Positions 11,682-21,267 of a stretch of 51,413 nt of DNA are shown in pieces. The notes under the pieces are model-generated. The model saw nothing but the letters and a program-made list of their open reading frames with translations. It was not told the origin of the DNA and did not search any database. The translations under genes and the position numbers were made by a program. How positions within the stretch are numbered: the stretch's first letter is position 1; every line of letters starts with the position of its first letter. This DNA comes from Chara braunii (lineage: Eukaryota; Streptophyta; Charophyceae; Charales; Characeae): contig BFEA01000062.1 in NCBI GenBank assembly GCA_003427395.1, forward strand, positions 2,984,777 to 3,036,189, written 5' to 3'.

Positions 11682-12345
11682 GTACCATGTGTATTGGGTC
11701 GCACTATGCATGTTGGGTCGTATGCGGATTTACAGGTACCATGAAGGCTGGCTGCTCTGTGTGCAGGGTGCTATTATTTGGACTGAGCACTATGTGCAAT
11801 GGGTCCTATGTTCCCTGGATGCTATGTACACTGGCTGGTACTATGTGGGCGGTGTGCTGTGTCTGCTGAGTGGTACCATGTGGGTTGGGTCCTATGCCCA
11901 GTGGCTTGCACCATGTGGACTGGGTGCTATGTGTGCTCAATGGTATTATGTAGGAGAGGGCTGAGTGCCATGTGTACCGCGTGATACTATGTCGAGTGGG
12001 TGGTACTGCTGAAGTGAGTGGCACTTGTGATGGGTGGTACTACATGGGTGGGTGGTTGTACCATGGTACTGTGTGGGGTGGGCAGTTCTCTGAAGGGTGG
12101 GTCCAAAAATGTAGCGTGGGCGGTACTACATAGAGTGAGTGATAATGTGGGAGGTGAGTGGTACTATGTGGGATGGAGGTGGGCACCACTCTGCAGGGTG
12201 GAAGGTACTGTGCAGAGTGAGTGATTCTGCGGAAGGTGGGTGGTACTATCTGGCATGGATGGATCGATGTGAGTTGGCTGGTACTGTGTGAGGTGGCCAG
12301 TACTCTGCAAAGGGGGTCATAGTACGGTTGGGTGGTACTGCAAAG
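11682..12345. repeat. degenerate minisatellite, 16-19 bp units
   Basis: About 660 bp of units built on the pattern GGTACTATGTG followed by a G/T-rich stretch such as GGCTGGGTG. Successive CYATGT or equivalent starts are spaced mostly 16-19 bp apart (for example 11,822, 11,840, 11,858, 11,876, 11,892, 11,911). Units drift steadily and become irregular after about 12,040. Short ORFs inside it are repeat translations, not genes. Confidence 0.8.
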
Positions 12346-12552
12346 AAAATGAGCGAGAGCGATGGACAGAAAACCAAATTGCAAAATCACGCTGTAGCCC
12401 AGATAATCATGCACCAAGCAGAAAGCACAATGCACCAAGACACCAGCCAAATAAGAGCAATACGGTGAACTCAAATGTCAATGTCGGCACTCTCTCGCCA
12501 CATCAGCATAGTAACCAATGTCACTCTTTTAGACTGGCGCTCAGCGCCCAGA
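12346..12552. other. flank left of element A, no feature seen
   Basis: About 210 bp without coding potential or a recognisable element. It contains a perfect palindrome GGCGCTcAGCGCC at about 12,537-12,549, a few bases from the insertion point of element A. Confidence 0.5.
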
Positions 12553-12556
12553 CTAT
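12553..12556. repeat. target-site duplication of element A (CTAT), left copy
   Basis: CTAT directly precedes the left LTR, and CTAT directly follows the right LTR at 50,856-50,859. The match shows that the two LTRs 38 kb apart belong to a single insertion. Confidence 0.8.
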
Positions 12557-13812
12557 TGTTATGAACCTGGTTGCTTGTTGTCAGATGACCAACACTCGCT
12601 CGCATAGATTTCCATGTATGCCCATACATACACAGAAGGAAGGGGAGAGGATGGGAGTGTCACACTGCACAGGGAGAAAGAAACACAGCGGAAGACTTAA
12701 CCATGCGATATGACAGAGAACACTGAAAGTGCAATTCGCTCCACAGAATCCTCACAACCAGTCACAAAGGAAAGCCGAGTAGATCACATCCAGGAAACAA
12801 CGAAGCAGGGATAGTTCCCACACAGTATCAACACTGTTTATTAAACTCGGAGTCTCGATTTGTCAAATAACCCCAAAACTGTGATGCGGCACTCAGAGGT
12901 GAGCAGCGCTTCCTCCCCTAACCCTGAGTAACCGCTATCACTACACCTGAGCCCCTGAAATAACCAGCGCCACCCAGATACTGTTTCCAGAGGGAAGCGC
13001 CACCCTGAAACAGGCCTCTGAGGCCAAGCGCCTCTCAGACAATGAAGAAGAAGACCAGCGCCACAGTCTCTAATGATGATGAAGTGCCAGTAGACCTCCC
13101 GGATGCAAATCTGTAGCAGCGCCACCTCTCCTGACAAAGATGATCTTTGAGGATGAAAGCCACAGCTATGGCTGCAGCGCCACACACCCAGACACCCTAC
13201 TCCTGAGGAGGGTTCAGCAGGGCAACAAATTCTCTTGCCTCCAGCAGACTTCAGATAGCCCGGACCTCTAAACAGTCCCACGCGCTGTCAGAGAACAGTG
13301 CAAGTCCCAGCTATGGCCGACACTTCGGAGGTCCGTCCATGTCTGTCTCCTCCAATGCTGAAGTTGTACGACCACCAGTTCATGCGTGGCGCAGCCGCGA
13401 TGTACACGGTACCAACTGCCAAAAGCCCCGAACAGTCTTCCCTACCTCTATTCATAGTCTACCTAGCCTAGACACGGCCTAAACCGGACTGACTGGACTG
13501 ACCGGTACCGTTTCAATTCGGCCTCTCTCCCTACCCGGCTATAGGCTATAGGACCGTCTTGCAGTATAGGCCCGTAGGCCCGTCTGTCCTAGTGGTAGCC
13601 CGGGTTTGCTATTCACAGTTAGGGTAGCTGTAGGAAATTCAGGTTAGTGCGGGCCTGCAATTTTCCCAAATTTACAGATATGTCCCTCACAAATTTTCCC
13701 ACAGGCAGATCTCTCGGTTAGCCCTCAGCCAAACAAAATGGCGAATCTACCCTATCTATGTTACAGCCTTGGGTCGACGGGTTACAGGCGGCAGAAGCAG
13801 CAAGTCATTGCA
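12557..13812 (-). repeat. 3' LTR of element A
   Basis: The 1,256-bp sequence is repeated at 49,605-50,855 with scattered substitutions and small indels. Minus-strand ends are TG...CA. Its inner side follows a polypurine tract and its outer side meets the CTAT duplication. It is rich in AGCGCC words and carries GCTATGG at 13,165 and 13,310. Open frames inside it are conserved only because the LTRs are copies. Confidence 0.88.
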
Positions 13813-15306
13813 GACCTCCCCTCCCCCGGAGCGAGGATCTCCGAGCCAGGAGTGCAGAGTGTTGCGGGTACTCTCCCCTCTTAGCTGCCTCATACTTGAG
13901 GACAACAGATTTCGCTGTCTTGAGAAGTTCCCTACGTGTAAACCAGCGATCCTAAGTGTGAGGCTGGTAGAGGAACTTCACAAGATACTGCATGTCTGGG
14001 CCTGTGCCCATCTCATCCTCAATCTTTTTCACCTCATATCCCGTTCCAGGGATCGGTGGACCATATTGAGGGGGTCTGTCCGGAAATGCATCAGCTGAGG
14101 TAAAGGGCAACAACTTAGATGCATGGAAGACCGGATAGGTTTGTAGATGCAGGGGAGCGTCAACAGCATAGGATGGTCCGAAAGGATCAGCTCCCATTGT
14201 ATCTAAAACCAGCCATTACCCCTGTATCGTGGCAAGAACTTAGGCGAAATGTCCTCCTCACATGATAGCTCAGAGTTGAGCACCCAAACCCAGTCATCTT
14301 TGCGAATAGTAGAAGGGCGGCGATGCCTGTTAGCCTGTTGAATCATAGCCTTTTGGGCTTTGAGCAGGTTGGCACAGGCGCACTCTATATCCACACGATA
14401 ACGCCTGGTGAACTCTTCCAGGTGCCACTGTAGGAGTGGCCTTATCGATGCTATCATCGAGAGGTTGTCATGGTTCACGACCCCAATGTAATCTATAGGG
14501 TGAAGCCAATGGAGGAGTGGACAGACGTATTGTACACTAGCTGTGCACGACCCAAATGTAGATCCCAGTCCTGCTAATCTGGACTGATCACAGGATGCAA
14601 CAACTGAAACAGAATCTGGTTCATCACTTCAGCCTGACCATTGGCTTCAGGATGACGCCCAAATGTCATGTCCAAGCGGGAATGAAGGTAGTCCTTGCGG
14701 TAGGACTGCTAGTCATGGCTGCAAAAGCGGGGATCTCGATCACTGACAATAGAGGTGGGTGGTCCATGATGTATAACCCACCTGTCAGCAAATGCCGCCT
14801 GAACGGCAGGGACTCTGGTTTCTCCTGGCACAGGGATGAATTTTGCATACTTGGAGAACTTGTCCACATAAACCATAACCTGACGCATACCATGAGTGGT
14901 GGTCTTACCCAAATCAGTAAAGTCAATAAATATTGATTGTGCAGGTGCCTCAGGAATGGGAAGTGGTTTGAGTAGGCCAAGGGGAGGTCTGCGTACGACC
15001 TTATTCCTTTGGCACAACTCACAAGTGTCAACGTAGTGCAGCAGGTCACTCCTCATCTCTTTCCAGAAGAACCTTTGAGACAGGGCCGCATACAATTTGA
15101 GGGCTCCAAAGTGACCGCGAGCATCATGACACTCTGACATAAAGAGTGTTCTCAGCTTGCGATCCTGAGGAATGCACAAACGCTCCTCACCTCTGCTGCA
15201 AGTGTACAGCAGACCTGAAACTAGAGTATAGCCTTTTTGAGAGGCAGGATCGGCCTGTAGGTTCCTCACAATAGGCCAAAAATCGGGTCTTGGGGCAACA
15301 GTTGGG
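13805..15306 (-). pseudogene. element A pol, 3' part: integrase and chromodomain
   Basis: This is the continuation of A pol after the element B insertion. It reads a zinc-binding H2C2 region (CHDARGHFG ... CELC), an integrase core with FIDFTDL and SDRDPRF, a C-terminal segment (WVWVLNSELSC and PVFHASKLLPF) and a chromodomain-like end (YEVKKIEDEMGTGPDMQYLV, then RWFTRRELLKTA). The frame breaks at about 14,709, with further stops near 14,203 and 13,952 (TAG). The last codons encode the polypurine tract, and the stop TGA (13,807-13,805) is supplied by the first bases of the LTR. Integrase would insert element DNA; chromodomains can direct it to modified chromatin. Confidence 0.85.
13813..13828 (-). 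promoter_or_regulatory. polypurine tract of element A
   Basis: On the minus strand CGGGGGAGGGGAGGTC directly precedes the LTR start TGCAATG. In retroelements this purine run primes plus-strand DNA synthesis. It also lies inside the pol reading frame. Confidence 0.8.
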
Positions 15307-15310
15307 CAAT
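15307..15310. repeat. target-site duplication of element B (CAAT), left copy
   Basis: CAAT precedes the left LTR of B and CAAT follows the right LTR at 44,516-44,519. Removing B and one copy brings the two halves of element A pol together. Confidence 0.8.
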
Positions 15311-16602
15311 TGTGATAACCCGACCAAACATGGACTGAACCACACAGCCGATTTCTGAGTTGCTTACTATGCACAAGTTTATAACGGAAAATATTTTGTT
15401 GGTTTTGCTCATAGACTGACTGCCTTGCTGTGTTTTCCGCTTGCTACTAAGTTCTCTAAGTCTGTGTGTATGCACGCTTGCTGGACTGCATGTTCGTCTG
15501 AGTGCTGGTTGGCTTGAGTGTGTGTGTGGCCCGCAAGGGCACTTGTTTGTTCGTTGGGCCCTCAGGGTCGGTACTTACATGTGGTCGTGACATTCAGGGA
15601 TTGCAGCGGGGGAAAACACTCAAGTAGCAGGTAAGCCGGTGCCGCACCTTGAAGAGGTAGATGTGAGGGTACTAGAGGCCGAGCAGAAGAAGACAAAAGT
15701 GGCATTTTGAAGAGGCCCAATAGTTGTAGGCTAGGTCTAGGCGGGTTCGAGTCCAACCAGTCTGAGTCTAGGGCCTGTACGAGCAATATCAGAGTCTGCA
15801 ATGATGTTTCCCTCTGAAAGGGAGGAGGTACCGGTTGCTTGGGAGGGCCGAGCGGCCTGGAAGTCACCGCTCAAGAGGCAGGCAGGCCGCTATATCTCAA
15901 GAACAGGCGAAGAGCCCAGCCTCATTGTCGGTGTGCAAGTTTGGCGACACACTAGTTGGAGAACTGGCTGGGGCAGCGCTAGCTTGGAGCAGCGATGTTG
16001 GGTAAGAAGCAAGGACTCGGAGGAGGAAGAAGGACAGGAAGGGGGAGGAGCGCCAGAGGTACTTACCTGGCTATGGTGGCAGCCATCTTCATCACCTTGG
16101 TGGGCGTTGCAGCAGGAAGGCCCCAACTGGGGTTGAGCTACACCAAGAAGCTTTGACGCAGGGTCAGACATGGCAGCCTGAGCTAGAGCAGCCATAGCTG
16201 CTTTGGGTTGTCCTTTGGGCATCTGGGCAAGGCCTAGTAGCCCGCCATAGCCTCGGCCTATGAGAGTGAAGAATGAGAGAAGCGGCCATGGCTATGGTGG
16301 ACCTCAAGTGATACCTGCAGTAGAAGAGGGATTCGGACTTTGATTCTGGTTCAGCTATTCAACATTGTATTATTAGTTCTTGTATGAATAAGAGAGGAGA
16401 AGATGAGGAAGAGAGGGTTGAGCGAAGAAGAAGAGCTTTATCGTTTGTCTATGCTGGTGTACATCATCTTCTTCTTCTTTCTTACTTCTTCTTCTTCTTC
16501 TAACCTTTTCTCTTCTCTCAAGTTCATTCATTTATTTATGCAATTGGACGGCATTGTACTATCTAATGAATGTGTATCTCGAAATTGGTCAGGATCATAA
16601 CA
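15311..16602 (+). repeat. 5' LTR of element B
   Basis: The 1,292-bp LTR pairs with 43,271-44,515. It carries the conserved core at 15,797-15,836, a TATATC box at 15,891-15,896, repeated GCTATGG/CCATAGC heptamers (16,070; 16,192; 16,245; 16,291) and a CTT-rich tract near 16,470-16,500. It ends GATCATAACA one base before the primer-binding site. Confidence 0.92.
15797..15896 (+). promoter_or_regulatory. candidate LTR promoter region: invariant core plus TATATC box
   Basis: TGCAATGATGTTTCCCTC, then a base pair or two of variation, GAAAGGGA, and GAGGTACC form a block almost unchanged in the five LTRs of the B and C families (15,797; 29,856; 38,166; 42,152; 43,714). A CTATATC follows 90-100 bp downstream in each. 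Its conservation across two families suggests a promoter or other functional site. Which function it has is inference. Confidence 0.45.
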
Positions 16603-16603
16603 A

Positions 16604-16615
16604 TGGTATCAGAGC
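16604..16615 (+). promoter_or_regulatory. primer-binding site of element B, initiator tRNA-Met type
   Basis: TGGTATCAGAGC, one base after the 5' LTR, is the standard complement of the plant initiator tRNA-Met 3' end. This tRNA primes minus-strand DNA synthesis in most plant LTR retrotransposons. Confidence 0.93.
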
Positions 16616-16645
16616 GGATTCTACTCACAGGTGAGAGTTGACTTT

Positions 16646-16699
16646 GTTGCCCTAACCCTAACCTAAGTGGTTGAGGGCAACACTTAGGGTTAGGGTTGG
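16646..16699 (+). promoter_or_regulatory. two-state hairpin with telomere-like repeats in the B leader
   Basis: Two stems exclude each other. Stem 1 pairs GTTGCCCT (16,646-16,653) with AGGGCAAC (16,674-16,681). Stem 2 pairs CCTAACCCTAACCTAAGTG (from 16,651) with CACTTAGGGTTAGGG (from 16,681), with one bulged base. It lies 30 nt after the primer-binding site, where packaging and dimerisation signals sit in retroelements. Element C has lost this region, so it cannot serve as a comparison. Confidence 0.45.
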
Positions 16700-17141
16700 A
16701 TGTAAGGGAAGTGGGGCAGCGTGGCTAAGGGAAGCTGCCCCCACCTGGTTAGGTCATGTGGGGTCGACATTGAACCTAACCAGGTTGTTTGAGAGTGAGA
16801 TTAGGGTGCCGAGACATTTTGTGGAGACTTCATGCGGCAATTTGAGAGAGGCGACAATGAGAGGCACTTGCACCTGAAATCTGATTCAAGGAAGACACTT
16901 GGCAACTTAAGGGCTGCCCTCAAGTAGGAGAACTTGAGGGTCAGTGGCCATCCAACATCTACGGATTGCAAGTTGCTACTTTGTTCTTCAGCATCGGCGG
17001 GGGACCCGACGTTGCACTTTGGTGTTGGAGTCAGACCCTCCTAGGAGATAGGACATTAGTGTAGGGGTAGCGTTAAAGGTTTCAGGAGGATCACATTAGA
17101 GGGGGGTGAGTTATATTCATCTCGAAGCTCAGGCCACTCAG

Positions 17142-17331
17142 GTAAGTGTCGTGCACCTACGGGATGCCCATGTATGTGTGCATGTTATTGATTGTCCTGC
17201 TGGGGTTATTCTGGGTTTCTTTTCTACTCCTCTGTGGTCTTGATTGTGTGACTGAATGTGTATGAACTACCTACTCACCTCATCGATGAAGAAACAAAGT
17301 ACCTTGATTTGAATGCCGATTCCTTCTACAG
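17142..17331 (+). other. candidate intron in the leader of element B
   Basis: The donor CACTCAG|GTAAGTGTCGTG and the acceptor TTCTACAG|TGCTTTG bound 190 nt between the LTR and gag. Element C has the same donor and acceptor context (31,055-31,236, 182 nt), although the sequence between has drifted. Splicing out part of the long leader would bring gag nearer the 5' end. It is not proven from sequence alone. Confidence 0.45.
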
Positions 17332-17607
17332 TGCTTTGTCTTTTCATCTCTGACCGACTGTAGTCTGCAGGTTTTGCCGGAAGTTGAAATTCGTTTTCAG
17401 GATGGTAGAGGCAGAAACTTAGTCCAAGTGGGACTCCTCTTGGTTGGGACTCGATCACGACCTACGTGGGACCCCTGAGGACCCAGTGGGACCGGGCCCA
17501 AACAAGAAGAGCCCTTGGACCCGAATCTGTTAGGCATTAGTCCATTCTCTTTCTGACTGAGATCCGGAGTTTATTCTTGTTGGTTCGGACACCCACTGCC
17601 GAGAGGA

Positions 17608-17619
17608 TCTCAGCTGAGA
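17608..17619. promoter_or_regulatory. conserved 12-bp palindrome in the leader of B
   Basis: TCTCAGCTGAGA is a perfect palindrome and is identical in element C (31,516-31,527), inside the shared context GGATCTCAGCTGAGACGTTT. Retroviral dimer-initiation sites are leader palindromes of this kind. The role here is inference. Confidence 0.35.
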
Positions 17620-18127
17620 CGTTTCGCATGCTTTTGATCGCACCTTCCGTGGCTCGACTCACACCCTATACACCACTCAATTCTCCATTGTTGCATTTAG
17701 TCACTCGTTGTCTGATTCGCTGTACGGTCACGAAGCTGGTCAGACTAGACTCGAGAGGACCTCATATGCAGTCTAATCAGACCAACTCGTTGTATCAGAC
17801 CTCTCCTGTGAATTTGTTTTTTCTTTTGTGGTTTGCTGCTCTCTAGTCCAATGTAATGTCGCTCCGGCTAGGAGTTCTACCTTCTCTGTCATTGAGCTTT
17901 TCAGTTTGTTTCTTTCTCTGAGTTCATTTTCGATGCCCGTGGAGACTCGCAACCAGAAAGAAGAGAGAGAGAGGAAATAGAGAGAAAGTGACCGTCTGGA
18001 GTGGCCAAAGACTGGGAAACAGAGTGTTCGTCCAAGCAAAAAGGGGAGTGTACCTCTTGAGAGTCTGATTGATTCTTTTGCTGATTGGTGTCTCTCTAAT
18101 CCACCTGTCGACGATAACGGTCTGAAA

Positions 18128-19182
18128 ATGGCCCTGCCTCAGCTAACCTCAGTACAGTGGCGGACCCTGTTGGATGCAGCCAGCGATGCGAAAAAAGCGT
18201 ACCTACAAGCACTCCTAGATAGTATTGTTAAAAGGGAACATAAGACAGAGGAGGAGAGGAAGAAGTTGTTGCTCAAGAGTCAAGTGGCCATCTTGGAAAG
18301 TGTTCCCTCGCTGACCGGAAAGCAATGTGGGGAACAGTTGGAGTTTATACTCACCGTTATCGTTCAAGTCCGGAACCTTGAAGATCATAACACTCATATC
18401 GCCCAAGTCTTCGCAAAATTGCAGACACTTCAAGAGGATCTGACTGATATGACCAGCAAGTACCACGACTTGACGATGGAGGTTGCTGAGCTGCGACAAG
18501 CCCAAGTGGTCAATCCTCTTCCTGTACCCCCTGGTTCCGGAGCTGCGATTGTAACTAATCTTGCCCCTCTTACGGTATCTTCTTCTATTTTTTCTTCTTT
18601 TTCTTTGAGTGTGACGGCAAACCCCTCGGGACCTGCAGCAGGTGCAGACTCCGCTGTTGTTGTAACAAGCGACGAGGCAGGAAATTATGCGACTGCTGCA
18701 GCCCCAAGATCGGAACTAGCAGGTGCTGGTCCCAACTACGTTGGTCCCTATGTGGATCGAAAGGTGGTGCAAATACCGTCTAAGTATAACGGCAAAGAAG
18801 ACGTTGAATCCTGGATCAGCTCCATGAGGGCATACTTTGAGGTTCTGGGACTCAACCAGAGACCCAGTCCGTGATCATGGGAATGAATGTCGAGCCTGTT
18901 GTACGGGGCTTCCTAGAAGTCCAAGCTACGCGAGCTGGGGTTCCAAAGATAGAACTAACAAGGTGGCTTAAGACCACCCCGGTTGCCTCCTTCGAAGAAC
19001 TTATTATCACACAATATAAGGATTGACATGCTGCATCAAGGGCAAGGAACCAACTTGACAAAATCAACCGCGGCAAGTGGTCGAGTTCCATGAAAAACCT
19101 TCAGACTTACCTCAGCAAGATGTTTGTCACCCGAGGATTAGAAATGACTGATCAATCTTGCTTGGACGTAGTGAAAGGCGTT
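18128..19182 (+). pseudogene. element B gag, N-terminal part
   Basis: Gag forms the virus-like particle. From ATG 18,128 the frame encodes a charged coiled-coil stretch (residues ~25-130), then a Pro/Ser/Ala-rich linker, then the start of the capsid-like retrotransposon gag domain (YNGKEDVESWISSMRAYF). A one-base frameshift near 18,860 moves the rest (VEPVVRGFLEVQA, through SCLDVVKG) to another frame, and a TGA stands at 19,024-19,026. The capsid sequence stops at 19,18x where an 8.4-kb insert begins, and resumes at about 27,636. The matching position in element C (about 33,070) is continuous. The start is chosen by alignment with C gag at 31,986. Confidence 0.85.
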
Positions 19183-20593
19183 GTCGAGCGCATCGGTCCT
19201 GCACAGGGGACCCTCCCGGCCGCATCACGCAGGCTTTTGCAGGAATTCGTCGTAGAGCGTTGCCGCTCCGGCCCAGTGCGCCAACTATACCTCTCACGAA
19301 CCCCTACGACAGGATAGGGCCACGCGAGGTACAACTTACATCCACCTGCAGGAGTTGTCACCATCCCTTAGGTGGGCGTATCCCCGTCGAGCTACCGAAC
19401 CACATGCGAAGGCTTTTCGTATGCAATCGCAGAGGTGGTCCGACCGAGGGCGTTTCTCGTTCGCTGTAGCATAAGGGGTACGCGCGGTTAACGCCCGAAC
19501 CAGACCCGTGTGCGAACCATCGTCCGAGGCGCTGATCTCTCGAACGCAATCCTACGTCGGTCGACTAGGACGGTCGAATCTAACCACACGACACGTCTCA
19601 CGAAAACTAAAATCGAACTCCATATGTAAATCACGCCTAGTCCCTTTTTCAATGCTAGACCCATAACTTTTACTAATTTGGATCACACGAGTATCGCACG
19701 CGAGACTCTGAATAAATATCGCGGCAGCACATGTCTTAGTCATGTCGACTAGCCATGCATGAATACGCAAGCGGTCGCAGTGATAGCGTGCTATGTAGTA
19801 CCCATAATTACGAGGCCCTCGGAGGTCTCGATGGTCACCTTAGACACTCAAGTGTCGGCTGACACGCGCCTTGAGGGGTCAATCTCTCGATGCTAGACAA
19901 CCGTCAAGGCGGTTGAGAACCACACCCTCTTCTGCACCCTATGGAGAGTGGGTGGTACACAGGTTCCGACCTGTGGTGGTATGCACGACCTCCGTAGGTC
20001 TTGCGAATGCAGAGGGAATATAAATATAAAAGGGTATAAGATACGAGATGATCACTCTCACAATCACAGTGTGACTTCCTTCAAAAATGTATATATACAT
20101 AATCGCAGACAGAATCAAATCTGGACTTCAACTCACAAGTCATACCAGCAGTCAATCGATCCAACAACAACAAAACACACGCTACACGGGGTCAACTTCA
20201 ACCATTCTTTGTACTCACACCCCTTGCTTTAGCCACACAAACCCAACCTTCATCCAACCTTTCATAATTAAATACTCAGTCCTTTTTAAATGGTCATTCA
20301 ATAAAGTCCGGGTAAAAACCCAAAAGAAACATTTCAATCCACAGGGGCTAAGGCCTTTAGGTTGAGTAGCGGGAATGAATTAGAGTTGAGTCGAGAACCG
20401 ACCAGTTATCAAAAGATAACAGAAGATGATCCTCGTAGGATCAAGCTGGAACAAGTTAAGCCTTGAATCAATCCGAAATAAGAATAACCAGCAACACAGC
20501 ACAAGTCAGTGCCCAAGCTATGTTTGAGTGGCTTTATAAAGTAATCCTATCTCCCTACCTCACCTCTGATATTTATATGAAATATCAGAAATT

Positions 20594-20960
20594 TTCGGCA
20601 GTATCTCCCCTACACGAGGGCAGACTGCCAAACTCTCAATGGTTCTAAGACATTCTAACTCCTCTAGATTTCATAAAATTTCGGCATCGCTTCCCGTAGG
20701 AAAAGTGCCTTTGCAGAATTTATACAAAGCTAAATATGAAATCCAAAAATAATCATGATTTCACAAGGTCAAATTTTGTCTAACTCCGTGAATTAGGTAA
20801 AATTTGGGCAGTATCTCCTTTAGAAAGGTAGGCTTCCCACATTCGTACTAAGTCATATATGAAGTCAGAAAAATTGAACTTTGTGAAAGACAAAATTTAA
20901 CTCCTTGGATTTGCAGAAATTTCGGCAGCGCTTCCCGTAGGAGAAGTGCCTTTCCAAAAT
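20594..20960 (+). repeat. duplicated TTCGGCA hairpin modules
   Basis: Four copies lie at 20,598-20,630, 20,683-20,709, 20,806-20,837 and 20,924-20,950, with a fifth diverged one near 22,277. Each starts TTCGGCA or TTGGGCA after an A/T-rich lead, has a pyrimidine run (CTCCC or CTTCC), and closes with a complementary purine run and TGCC. Copies 2 and 4 share about 85 bp almost unchanged, including TTTATACAAAGC downstream. The first folds as GGCAG paired with CTGCC. No protein is encoded. Confidence 0.65.
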
Positions 20961-21267
20961 TTATACAAAGCCAAGTAAAATAAATGATCCCAGAAAATGC
21001 GAGAATTGAACTAAGTAAAAATAAAGTTAACTCAGAAAATGCAGGAATTGAACTAACTCCGACAACTCCAGCACATGGCGAGCATCTAAGCACTACCTAT
21101 CAAAGTCACGACTTAGAACAAGTAGAGCTCACACTCAGCCGCATGCAAGTCCATACCACAATGAGTAAGCACCCTCACGAGTTTCTCAAGTTGATTTCAC
21201 ACAAGTAGTTCATTATCACTCAGTTGAATAAAACCCCAATACCCCAGCTTACATATGGCATAAAAAA

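Noticed and set aside
11165-11704. 179-residue minus-strand frame
   Set aside because: It contains a phenylalanine run from the A24 tract and low-complexity GT-rich DNA, without a domain.
12841-13281. Open frame present in both LTRs of element A (also 49,955-50,317)
   Set aside because: It is conserved because the LTRs are copies of one template. The second copy is shortened and the product has no recognisable domain.
15744-15754. GGTTCGAGTCC resembling a tRNA B box
   Set aside because: The matching position in the 3' LTR of B reads differently, and no tRNA fold or A box is present nearby.
16650-16699. Interstitial telomere relic
   Set aside because: Only two telomere-like units occur on each side and they form the arms of a hairpin in the B leader.
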